A DNA stretch of 36,467 nucleotides. Origin: CALACW01 sp002431305. Lineage in GTDB: Bacteria > Bacillota > Clostridia > Oscillospirales > Acutalibacteraceae. This document shows positions 24,900 to 32,283 of the stretch, piece after piece. The stretch is from positions 1 to 36,467 of the forward strand of contig CALACW010000071.1 of the NCBI GenBank assembly GCA_937890355.1. The letters are read 5' to 3'. Position numbers and translations under genes: made by a program. The notes under the pieces were generated by a model. The model searched no databases. It was not told the origin of the DNA and saw nothing but the letters and a program-made list of their open reading frames with translations. Within the stretch, counting starts at the first letter, position 1. Every line of letters begins with the position of its first letter.

Positions 24900-24998
24900 T
24901 TTTTATGACGGTTGACACTAAAACAATTGTTCCGATGACCGATGCGAACAGATATATTTCTTTTAACGGCTGTCGAAATAATATCATTGCATAAAAAT

Positions 24999-25035
24999 AA
25001 ATATAAAAAAGAACCCGTCGTTATTCGGCGGGTTC
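24999..25035 (-). terminator. Intrinsic terminator of argG
   Basis: On the minus strand GAACCCGCCG and CGACGGGTTC (25035-25011) form a 10-bp stem with one G-T pair around AATAA, followed by TTTTTT and more T-rich DNA. It starts 22 nt after the argG stop. The 110 nt before it, after the acyltransferase stop, show no further feature apart from an isolated TTGACA. Confidence 0.88.
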
Positions 25036-25056
25036 TCATTAGTTCTAATGATATAG

Positions 25057-26286
25057 TTATTTTAATCCGTTTTTGATTTTCATCTTAGCGTAAACTTTGG
25101 TGGGAAGTCCGTATAGGTTTATGAATCCGGTTGCGTCTGCCTGGTTGTAAACGTCGTCCTCATCAAACGTTGCAATCTCGGGGTCATAGAGCGAGTACGG
25201 AGAGGTTACGCCCGCGTTTATCATGTTGCCCTTGTAGAGCTTAAGAGTAACGTCGCCGGTAACGGTTTTCTGCGTAGTCTTTACGAACGAGAGAATGGCC
25301 TCGGTCAAGGGCGAGAACCACAGAGCGTTGTAAACGTTCTCTGCAAGCTTCTGCGCTACGAGAGCTTTGTAGTGAGAGGTCTCCTTGTCAAGGCAGATAG
25401 TTTCGAGAACCTCGTGAGCCTTATAGAGAATTGCTCCGCCGGGAGTCTCGTATACTCCGCGGCACTTCATGCCGACGAGACGGTTCTCAACGATATCGAG
25501 AAGTCCTATGCCGTTGTCTCCGCCGAGCTTGTTAAGAGTCTCGACGATTTCGACTGCGCCCATTTCCTTGCCGTCAATCGCGGTGGGAACGCCCTGCTCG
25601 AAATGAATTTTAACATAAGTCGGCTTGTCGGGAGCCTGCTCGGGCGATACGCCCATCTCGAGGAATCCTTTTTTGTTGTAAGTCGGCTCGTTTGCGGGAT
25701 CCTCAAGGTCGAGTCCCTCATGGCTTAAATGCCAGATATTTTTATCCTTTGAATAGTTTGTCTCACGGTTGATTTTAAGGGGTACCTGATGAGCCTCTGC
25801 GTACTCGATCTCTTCCTCACGGGATTTAATCGACCACTCACGCCAGGGTGCGATTATGGGCATGTCAGGTACGAATGCTTTGAGCGCAAGCTCGAAACGA
25901 ACCTGGTCGTTGCCCTTACCGGTACAGCCGTGGCAGATAGCGTCCGCGCCCTCTTTAATTGCGATTTCGGCAATACGCTTAGCGATGATGGGACGTGCAA
26001 ACGCGGTGCCGAGCATGTAGTCCTCATATTTTGCGCCTGCCTGAACGCAGGGGAAAACGTAGTCGGTTATAAACTCCTCGGTAAGATCCTCGACATAGAG
26101 TTTGGAAGCTCCGGTTTTGAGAGCCTTTTCCTCGAGTCCGTCGAGCTCGTCGGCCTGTCCGACGTTGCCCGAAACGGCGATGACCTCGCAGTTGTTATAG
26201 TTCTCCTTGAGCCAGGGGATTATGATTGAAGTGTCGAGACCGCCCGAATAAGCGAGTACGACTTTTTTGATATCTTTCTTTTCCAT
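25057..26286 (-). CDS. argG: Argininosuccinate synthase
   Basis: Condenses citrulline and aspartate with ATP to give argininosuccinate, the penultimate step of arginine synthesis. The N-terminal PP-loop is VLAYSGGLDTSIIIPWL at residues 10-26. CHGCTGKGNDQVRFE and the ETNYSKDKNIWHLSHEG region are citrulline- and aspartate-site signatures. At 409 residues it has the usual length. argH does not follow; a terminator closes the transcript. A TTGATT-17-TATAAT promoter with an overlapping arginine-box-like sequence lies upstream, so repression by ArgR/AhrC is likely. GAGGT precedes the ATG. Confidence 0.98.
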   Translation of the reverse strand: MEKKDIKKVVLAYSGGLDTSIIIPWLKENYNNCEVIAVSGNVGQADELDGLEEKALKTGASKLYVEDLTEEFITDYVFPCVQAGAKYEDYMLGTAFARPIIAKRIAEIAIKEGADAICHGCTGKGNDQVRFELALKAFVPDMPIIAPWREWSIKSREEEIEYAEAHQVPLKINRETNYSKDKNIWHLSHEGLDLEDPANEPTYNKKGFLEMGVSPEQAPDKPTYVKIHFEQGVPTAIDGKEMGAVEIVETLNKLGGDNGIGLLDIVENRLVGMKCRGVYETPGGAILYKAHEVLETICLDKETSHYKALVAQKLAENVYNALWFSPLTEAILSFVKTTQKTVTGDVTLKLYKGNMINAGVTSPYSLYDPEIATFDEDDVYNQADATGFINLYGLPTKVYAKMKIKNGLK

Positions 26287-26326
26287 GGTGATTACCTCAC
26301 TTGTGTTTGTTATTCAGTATGGTATG

Positions 26327-26355
26327 ATTATACATTTTCTTGCATAAATAATCAA
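26327..26355 (-). promoter_or_regulatory. argG promoter with overlapping ARG box
   Basis: On the minus strand TTGATT (26355-26350), 17-nt spacer, TATAAT (26332-26327). The 17-mer TTGATTATTTATGCAAG (26355-26339) matches 12 of 17 positions of the Bacillus AhrC box as I recall it (ATGAATAAAAATKCAAG), overlapping the -35 and part of the spacer. Confidence 0.7.
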
Positions 26356-26434
26356 TATGTAATACAACGGATATTTAGACGGATATTAATTTTTTATTGT
26401 ATATATTAACTAAACCGACCGTTGTTATATAATA

Positions 26435-26467
26435 AATCCGCCCCGAACAAGCCGAACGGGACGGATT
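26435..26467 (-). terminator. Probable terminator after the M18 aminopeptidase
   Basis: On the minus strand AATCCGTCCCG and CGGGGCGGATT form an 11-bp stem with one G-T pair (26467-26435), followed by the weak T-rich TTATTATAT. It lies 54 nt after the aminopeptidase stop. The remaining gap to argG holds the argG promoter. Confidence 0.65.
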
Positions 26468-26520
26468 ATATATTCAATTCATATACACAGTATACATTTT
26501 TTGTATACCGTATTCATTTT

Positions 26521-27921
26521 TCATGCTTTGAAGAATTCAAAAAACGCTCTGTGCGCCATGTAAACGTCCGTTTTTGCAACGACCTCGAACGGAGCGTGCA
26601 TTGAGAGGACGGGAACGCCTACGTCGATTACGTCAATGTCGAGGTTCGCGACGTATTTTGCGACCGTTCCGCCGCCGCCGTGGTCGACCTTGCCGAGCTC
26701 TCCTGTCTGCCACGCTATATTATTTGTATCGAGAATCGTTCTTACTTTGCTTACGAATTCAGCTGAAGCGTCGGAGGTTCCGGATTTGCCTCTTGCGCCC
26801 GTATACTTCGTAACGACTACGCCGTGGTTTATATACGAAGCGTTTTTCTTTTCGATAACGTCAGGGAACGTCGGGTCGAACGCCGCGTTAACGTCCGCGG
26901 AGAGACACTGCGAACGGCTTAAAACTCTGTGACCGGGAACGCCCTGCGCCTCGGCGAGGTCATATATGAAATACTTCATATACGAAGAGTTAAGTCCCGT
27001 GTTTCCGTCGCTTCCCGTTTCCTCTTTATCCGTAAGAACGGTCATTACAGTGTATTCGGGGTCGACTGTTGAGAGAATCGCGGTGACTGCGGGGTAGGCG
27101 CATACTCTGTCGTCGTGACCGTAGGAGCCTATCATACTGCGGTCGAATCCGATATCGCACGACTTCTGCGCGGGTACTGCCTCAAATTCCGCGCTTAAAA
27201 AGTCCTTTTCGCCGAATCCGTATTTTTCATAGAGAATGTTTAAAATGTTGAGCTTGACGGCTTCGGAAACCTTGTCGTCCTTAAACGGTCTGCTTCCGAC
27301 GAGAATGTTAAGTTCCTCGCCCTTGACTCCGTTTGCAAGCGTGCGTTTCTCCTGCTCCTGCGCAAGGTGGGGGAGCAGGTCGGTTACAACGAATTTCGGG
27401 TCGTTTTCGTCCTCGCCTATCGTAACGTTTATTTTTTCTCCGCCGTTCTTAACAACAACGCCGTGAAGTGCGAGAGGAACTACCGTCCACTGGTATTTTT
27501 TGATTCCGCCGTAGTAATGCGTTTTGAACAGAGCCATCTCCGTATCTTCGTAGAGCGGATTGGGCTTTAAGTCAAGTCTCGGAGAGTCGATGTGCGCCGC
27601 GGCGATTCTTACGCCCTCGGATACGCTCTTTTTGCCTATGACGGCGAGAATTATCGCCTTGCCTCTGTTGTTCATATAAACCTTTGTACCGCTCTTATAA
27701 TCGGTACCGGGCACGAACTTTATAAATCCGTTTTCTTTCGCGAGCTTTTCGACGGACGCGACGGCTTCTCTCTCGGTTTTAGCCGAATTTAAAAACGCTT
27801 TGTAATTTTCGCAGTAGCTGTCAGCGGCGGAGATTTCCTCGTCCGAGAGCGTTTTAGACGCATGTTTGTTGTCGTAGAACAGTTTTTCTTTAAGAAGCTG
27901 TCCGGGTGTTTTTTCTTCCAT
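26521..27921 (-). CDS. M18-family aminopeptidase
   Basis: Zinc aminopeptidase of family M18 (aspartyl aminopeptidase type), removing N-terminal residues from cytoplasmic peptides. AAHIDSPRLDLKPNPLYED has the first metal His, YGGIKKYQWTVVPLALHG is typical of the clostridial branch, GHDDRVCAYPAV holds the bridging Asp, DKEETGSDGNTG the catalytic and metal Glu residues, and the C-terminal LSMHAPFEVVAKTDVYMAHRAF the last metal His. Length 466 residues. AGGAGG lies 8 nt before the ATG. It is the last gene of the prfA operon, 16 nt after the transglycosylase. Substrate preference cannot be read from the sequence. Confidence 0.92.
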   Translation of the reverse strand: MEEKTPGQLLKEKLFYDNKHASKTLSDEEISAADSYCENYKAFLNSAKTEREAVASVEKLAKENGFIKFVPGTDYKSGTKVYMNNRGKAIILAVIGKKSVSEGVRIAAAHIDSPRLDLKPNPLYEDTEMALFKTHYYGGIKKYQWTVVPLALHGVVVKNGGEKINVTIGEDENDPKFVVTDLLPHLAQEQEKRTLANGVKGEELNILVGSRPFKDDKVSEAVKLNILNILYEKYGFGEKDFLSAEFEAVPAQKSCDIGFDRSMIGSYGHDDRVCAYPAVTAILSTVDPEYTVMTVLTDKEETGSDGNTGLNSSYMKYFIYDLAEAQGVPGHRVLSRSQCLSADVNAAFDPTFPDVIEKKNASYINHGVVVTKYTGARGKSGTSDASAEFVSKVRTILDTNNIAWQTGELGKVDHGGGGTVAKYVANLDIDVIDVGVPVLSMHAPFEVVAKTDVYMAHRAFFEFFKA

Positions 27922-27937
27922 ATATTTATCCTCCTAA

Positions 27938-28486
27938 TCAATAATCGTATAATTTATCATACATGGCTTTTGCCTTTGTAACCTTGTAAACGTAATGCCC
28001 CGTGTCGCGTATCGGAATCGAATCGAGCGTTTTTCCGTCGGACGAATACTCGGGATTTTTAAGCCACGAATTTACGCTTCCGCGCCCGGCGTGGTATGCG
28101 GAGAGAACCTCTCTGTCGGTGCCGAATTCCTCTGTCAGCATGCCGAGAAACAGCGCGCCGTATTTTATCGAAACGGACGAATCAAACAAATCGTCGAACG
28201 TATAGCTTTCGCCCTTTTTTGTCAAAAGCCAGTCGAACGTGTCCTCGGTTATCTGCGTAAGCCCTCTTGCGCCGAGGTAAGAGACCGCATCGGGGTCGAA
28301 GCCCGATTCCGTTTTTATTACCGCAAAGAGCATGGCGGGGTCGATTCCGTATTCGTCCGCCGCCGCGATTATCTCGTCTTTGTATTTATCGGGATAAATA
28401 AGACGGAGTACGGGATTTTTCAGCACCGCCGAAACGATAAGAACGATAACGAGGGCGGTTATTATTTTTTTAAATATTTTTTTCAT
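27938..28486 (-). CDS. Membrane-anchored lytic transglycosylase (SLT domain)
   Basis: Cleaves peptidoglycan glycan strands with formation of 1,6-anhydro ends. One membrane segment or signal anchor (residues 7-21, KIITALVIVLIVSAV) is followed by a compact SLT domain. The catalytic Glu60 lies in AVIKTESGFDPDAVS, then GARGLTQITEDTFDW, and AYHAGRGSVNSWL is the usual third block. Length 182 residues is typical for clostridial single-domain forms. The start overlaps the stop of the sua5-coaE fusion as ATGA, so translation is coupled. A transglycosylase next to coaE is a recurring clostridial arrangement. Confidence 0.93.
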   Translation of the reverse strand: MKKIFKKIITALVIVLIVSAVLKNPVLRLIYPDKYKDEIIAAADEYGIDPAMLFAVIKTESGFDPDAVSYLGARGLTQITEDTFDWLLTKKGESYTFDDLFDSSVSIKYGALFLGMLTEEFGTDREVLSAYHAGRGSVNSWLKNPEYSSDGKTLDSIPIRDTGHYVYKVTKAKAMYDKLYDY

Positions 28487-30117
28487 ACATTAATATACTC
28501 ACCGACGAATTGTTTCAGCTCGTCCTCGATTTTGTACGGCGGATATGAGCGTACGGTAAAGTCCGATTTTGAAGTATAGAATTCGTCGTCATGCTGTGCG
28601 GACATCCTCATTTTAGCCTGTTCGGGGGTAATTGAATCGCGTTCGGTTATGCGTTTTAATCTGATATCCTCGGGCGCGGTCACGGCTATAATCGTATCGC
28701 ATATTTTGTCCCCGCCCGCTTCGAAAAGCAGGGGAGCGTCTATCACTGCGGCTGAAAAACCCTCTTCGAGCGCAAAATCCGCTTTTTCCTTTGCGATGCG
28801 CATAATTTCCGTGTGCATTATCGAGTTTAATTTAAGCGTGTTTTCTTTTGTCGAAAATGCAATTGAAGCAAGCTTTGCCCTTATGACGTTTCCGCCCCTG
28901 TCGAGAATCGAGTTGCCGAACACGCTTACGAGTTCATTTATAATATCCGAACCCTTTTCGGTTATATTATGCGCGATTTCGTCCGTATCAATGACGGCGC
29001 AGTTTAATTTTTTAAGATATTCGCCGACATATCCCTTCCCCGCTCCCGTCTGACCCGTAAGTCCGACGATCGGGCGTTTTATTGCGTTTATGAATCTGAA
29101 CGCCGCCGAGCGGTAAAGTCTGTTGCACACGGCGAGCCCCACGCCCTGCTTTGACGGCGCGCGGGAGTAAACTTTTTTAGCTCCCAGCTCGTCAAGCTCT
29201 CTTAACGCGTCGAAAAGACGGTGAGTCTGCGTCAGCGGTTCGCCGTATCTGCCCATGGTAACGCAGATTCTGTCTTTGAATAAATTTTCCTCGCCCTCGA
29301 AGCATAGTATGCCGTACTCGTTTTCAGGGTCGTTTTTCTTTATAAATTCATTGAATTCTTTAAGATTGCCTTTTATAATCGTGATTTCGGCGTTGGGCGC
29401 GTAGTGCTTATACTTCATTCCGGGCGAAGCCGCCGTTTTGTCCTTTGCAAGCGGATTTAAAACAGCCTCGTCAACGTCGACTCTGCCCAGTACGCTCCTT
29501 AACTGCTCGACGGTTATTCCGCCGGGACGGAGAAGTCTCGGCACGGGTGCGGCAAGCGTTATGACCGTAGACTCTACTCCCACGTCGCAGTCTCCGCCGT
29601 CGCATACCGCGTCTGCGCGTGTGTCCATGTCCGCAAGCGCGTATTCGTACGAACTCGGACTCGGAAATCCCGAAATGTTCGCCGACGGCGCGGCGAGGGG
29701 GCAGGAGAGGGCTATAATTTTATTGGCTATGGGATTTGACGGCATCCTTATTGCTACAGTGTCGAGATTTCCGCTCGTAACGGACGGGATTTCGTCACGC
29801 TTTGGCAGAATCATGGTTAACGGTCCCGGCCAGAATGCTTTGGCTAATTTCTTCGCTGACTCGGGAACCTCGCGCGCTATATTATAAATTTCATCAAAAC
29901 GCGATATATGTACTATCAGCGGATTGTCGCTCGGTCTGCCCTTTGCTTTGAATATATTTTTAACGGCTTCGGGATTAAACGCGTCGGCGGCGAGTCCGTA
30001 GACCGTCTCCGTCGGAATGACCGCGATTCCGCCGTTTCTTAATATTTCGGCGCATTTTTTAATGTCTGCGATATCCTTATTTACGTCTTTTGTAACTAAT
30101 TTAAGAGTTTGTTTCAT
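28483..30117 (-). CDS. Fusion: Sua5 threonylcarbamoyl-AMP synthase + dephospho-CoA kinase
   Basis: One reading frame encodes two enzymes. Residues 15-205 are the YrdC/TsaC domain, which makes threonylcarbamoyl-AMP for tRNA t6A37 (IPTETVYGLAADA, KGRPSDNPLIVHI, PSANISGFPSPS). The linker motif SPGMKYKHYAP at 231-241 and residues 245-345 give the Sua5 C-terminal domain. Residues 349-544 are CoaE, the last step of coenzyme A synthesis (VGLTGQTGAGKG, DTDEIAH, IDAPLLFEAG, RITERD, RMSAQ). The CoaE P-loop ends Lys361-Gly362 where Ser or Thr is usual. The join has no stop or frameshift. The start overlaps prfA by 17 nt and the stop overlaps the transglycosylase by ATGA. Confidence 0.93.
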   Translation of the reverse strand: MKQTLKLVTKDVNKDIADIKKCAEILRNGGIAVIPTETVYGLAADAFNPEAVKNIFKAKGRPSDNPLIVHISRFDEIYNIAREVPESAKKLAKAFWPGPLTMILPKRDEIPSVTSGNLDTVAIRMPSNPIANKIIALSCPLAAPSANISGFPSPSSYEYALADMDTRADAVCDGGDCDVGVESTVITLAAPVPRLLRPGGITVEQLRSVLGRVDVDEAVLNPLAKDKTAASPGMKYKHYAPNAEITIIKGNLKEFNEFIKKNDPENEYGILCFEGEENLFKDRICVTMGRYGEPLTQTHRLFDALRELDELGAKKVYSRAPSKQGVGLAVCNRLYRSAAFRFINAIKRPIVGLTGQTGAGKGYVGEYLKKLNCAVIDTDEIAHNITEKGSDIINELVSVFGNSILDRGGNVIRAKLASIAFSTKENTLKLNSIMHTEIMRIAKEKADFALEEGFSAAVIDAPLLFEAGGDKICDTIIAVTAPEDIRLKRITERDSITPEQAKMRMSAQHDDEFYTSKSDFTVRSYPPYKIEDELKQFVGEYINV

Positions 30118-31189
30118 TTTGTTCGCTTGCCTTTAATTTTTCGGCTGTGTCCGCCGTTATCAGAGCGTCGATCAGTTCGTCGAGATCGCCGTTCATTATT
30201 GATTCTATTTTATATAAAGTCAGTCCGATTCTGTGGTCGGTGACTCTGCCCTGCGGGAAGTTGTACGTCCTGATGCGTTCGCTCCTGTCGCCGGTGCCGA
30301 CCTGAGATTTACGCTCGCCCGAAATTTCGGCGTGCTGTTTCTCCTGCTCCTTTTCGAGAAGCCTCGAACGAAGTACTTTCATGGCCTTGTCTTTGTTTTT
30401 ATACTGGCTTCTCTCGTCCTGACATTCTACGACCATGCCGGTCGGAATATGCGTGATTCTGATTGCCGAACTTGTCTTGTTTATGTGCTGACCGCCCGCG
30501 CCCGAGGAACGGAACGTGTCTATTTTTAAGTCGTTCGCATCGATTTTAACGTCTACGTCTCTTGCTTCCGGCAAAACGGCGACCGTGACGGTCGAGGTCT
30601 GAATTCTGCCCTGCGACTCGGTGACGGGGACGCGCTGAACGCGGTGCACTCCGCTTTCGAATTTAAAACGCGAATACGCGCCGTCTCCGCTTACCATGAA
30701 GCTGATTTCCTTTATTCCGCCCAGCTGTGTTTCGTTTAAATTGAGAATCTCTGTTTTAAATCCTTTTTTATCCGAATACATCGAGTACATTCTGTACAAT
30801 TCGTATGCAAACAGTGCGCTTTCCTCTCCGCCCGCCGAGGCTCTTATTTCAATTATAACGTTTTTATCGTCGTTTTCGTCCCTCGGAATAAGCAGAATTT
30901 TTATCTCGTTTTCAAGTTCCGATATTCTCTTTTTCGTATCGGCAAATTCGCTCTCCGCCATTTCGCGCAGTTCCGCGTCGGAATCGGGGTCGGACAGAAT
31001 CGCCCGTGATTCTTCGTTTTCCTTTACGGCGGACTTATACTCCCTGTATTTAAGCGCGATCGGAGTAATTTTATTTAGTTCCTTCATCAGAAGCGAATAC
31101 TTCTCCGCGTTCGAAGCTATGCCGGGGTCGAAAAGCAGTGAGTTTATTTCGTCGTATCTGTCAGAGACTTTTTCGAGTTTTTCAAACAT
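30101..31189 (-). CDS. prfA: Peptide chain release factor 1
   Basis: Reads UAA and UAG stop codons and triggers peptide release. The stop-codon recognition tripeptide appears as PVT in RVQRVPVTESQGRIQTS, the RF1 type (RF2 has SPF). The catalytic GGQ lies in RSSGAGGQHINKTSSAIRITHIP. Length 362 residues is standard. GGAG stands 8 nt before the ATG. It heads the minus-strand operon prfA, sua5-coaE, slt, M18, with a 17-nt overlap into the fusion gene. The methyltransferase gene prmC, often adjacent, is not in the window. Confidence 0.98.
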   Translation of the reverse strand: MFEKLEKVSDRYDEINSLLFDPGIASNAEKYSLLMKELNKITPIALKYREYKSAVKENEESRAILSDPDSDAELREMAESEFADTKKRISELENEIKILLIPRDENDDKNVIIEIRASAGGEESALFAYELYRMYSMYSDKKGFKTEILNLNETQLGGIKEISFMVSGDGAYSRFKFESGVHRVQRVPVTESQGRIQTSTVTVAVLPEARDVDVKIDANDLKIDTFRSSGAGGQHINKTSSAIRITHIPTGMVVECQDERSQYKNKDKAMKVLRSRLLEKEQEKQHAEISGERKSQVGTGDRSERIRTYNFPQGRVTDHRIGLTLYKIESIMNGDLDELIDALITADTAEKLKASEQNETNS

Positions 31190-31223
31190 ATATATTCTCC
31201 GTTTAATATAATACCATTATATA

Positions 31224-31252
31224 AGAATAACGCACAATTATAATATTGTCAA
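31224..31252 (-). promoter_or_regulatory. Promoter of the prfA operon
   Basis: On the minus strand TTGACA (31252-31247), 17-nt spacer, TATTCT (31229-31224), 34 nt upstream of the prfA ATG. A second TATAAT-like box lies just downstream. It is back to back with the ctsR promoter. Confidence 0.75.
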
Positions 31253-31267
31253 CCGAGACGGCGGGAC

Positions 31268-31295
31268 TTGACAAAAAAAATTAACGTGATATAAT
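31268..31295 (+). promoter_or_regulatory. ctsR operon promoter
   Basis: TTGACA (31268-31273), 16-nt spacer, TATAAT (31290-31295). Both hexamers are perfect. The CtsR operator starts three bases further on. Confidence 0.9.
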
Positions 31296-31297
31296 AA

Positions 31298-31314
31298 AGT
31301 CAGATAAAGTCAGA
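31298..31314 (+). promoter_or_regulatory. CtsR operator (heptad direct repeat)
   Basis: AGTCAGA-TAA-AGTCAGA. The known CtsR box is the heptad RGTCAAA repeated with a NAN spacer; each half here differs at one base and the spacer fits. It covers the expected transcript start, so binding would block initiation, indicating autoregulation. Confidence 0.85.
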
Positions 31315-31334
31315 CAATAAAGGAGGCGGGTAAA

Positions 31335-31781
31335 ATGTCCTTAAGCGACGATATTTCGCAGTCGCTCTCTTCTGTCATAGAGCGCGACGGAGTTACGACG
31401 TTTTCGCGCAACGAGCTAGCCCGCCGGTTTAACTGTTCGACGGGACAGATAAATTACGTTTTATCCTCGCGGTTTACACCCGAACGCGGATTCTGCGTCG
31501 AGAGCCGTAAGGGAAACGGCGGATTCGTGCGTATTTCCAGACGCTGTTCGGGCGCGGAGGGCGAGTCGATTATGAACGTTATACGCTCTGTCGGCGGCGA
31601 GATAGATTCCTCGAGCGCGGAATACATAATCAGGGATTTATACAAACTCGGCGTGATAGACGAGAATTCGCAGAAAATTATGATATCCGCCTGCAAGGTA
31701 AACGCCCTGTCGGGTTCACAAAATAAAAATAAACTCAGAGCTTCGCTTTTAAAAAGCATGCTTCTGAGTATTGCGGAGTGA
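31335..31781 (+). CDS. ctsR: Heat-shock repressor CtsR
   Basis: Dimeric repressor of clp genes. The N-terminal winged helix-turn-helix shows SRNELARRFNCSTGQINYVLSSRFTPERGF. The wing is ESRKGNGGFVRI at residues 56-67; in Bacillus this loop is ESKRGGGGYIRI and its Arg62 contacts DNA and is the McsB phosphorylation site. Here the aligned residue is Lys59 and one Gly is Asn. Residues 80-148 form the four-helix dimerisation domain. AAAGGAGG lies upstream of the ATG. First gene of the ctsR-mcsA-mcsB-clpC operon, with its own operator directly upstream. Confidence 0.95.
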   Translation: MSLSDDISQSLSSVIERDGVTTFSRNELARRFNCSTGQINYVLSSRFTPERGFCVESRKGNGGFVRISRRCSGAEGESIMNVIRSVGGEIDSSSAEYIIRDLYKLGVIDENSQKIMISACKVNALSGSQNKNKLRASLLKSMLLSIAE

Positions 31782-31786
31782 TAAAT

Positions 31787-32278
31787 ATGCTGTGTCAGAA
31801 TTGCGGAAAATATGAGGCTACGACTCATTTAAGACGAATTATAAACGGCGAAACCGCGGAGACTCATCTCTGCTCACGGTGCGCCGCCGCCATGGGATAT
31901 TCGAGGGGCTTTTCACCGCTCGGACTCGGCTTCGGCGGACTTTTGGACGGGCTTTTCGGCGACATGCCCCTTAATATTGCTTCAAGCCGTGCCGTCAGAT
32001 GCGAAAAATGCGGATGTTCGTTCGACGATATCGTAAAAAACGGCAGAGTCGGATGCCCCGAATGTTATAAATTATTTTACGATAAAATATCCGCGACGGT
32101 CAAAAAGGTTCACGGATCCGCCGTGTATGCGGGCGATACGAAAAAATCCGCGTCCGTAAAGCAGAGCGCGCAGGACAGACTTTCGGGGCTTAAAGAGAAG
32201 CTTAAAAAAGCTGTTGAGGAAGAGAATTTCGAATACGCCGTTAAATTAAGAGACGAAATCAGAGCTATGGAGGGATGA
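31787..32278 (+). CDS. mcsA: McsA, zinc-finger partner of McsB
   Basis: In Bacillus McsA activates the arginine kinase McsB and helps control CtsR. Two zinc sites are visible: CQNC with CSRC in the first 30 residues, and CEKC with CPEC near residues 70-90. A UVR motif (KLKKAVEEENFEYAVKLRDEIRAME) closes the 163-residue protein; it binds partners such as McsB. The start at ATG 31787 is used; a GTG at 31778 overlaps the ctsR stop. It overlaps mcsB at its stop if the upstream mcsB ATG is used. Both zinc sites and the UVR motif are intact. Confidence 0.94.
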   Translation: MLCQNCGKYEATTHLRRIINGETAETHLCSRCAAAMGYSRGFSPLGLGFGGLLDGLFGDMPLNIASSRAVRCEKCGCSFDDIVKNGRVGCPECYKLFYDKISATVKKVHGSAVYAGDTKKSASVKQSAQDRLSGLKEKLKKAVEEENFEYAVKLRDEIRAMEG

Positions 32279-32283
32279 AAACT

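Noticed and set aside
24900..24998. TTGACA near 24911 as a promoter for a small RNA
   Set aside because: No matching -10 box at a normal distance and no reading frame; treated as plain intergenic DNA.
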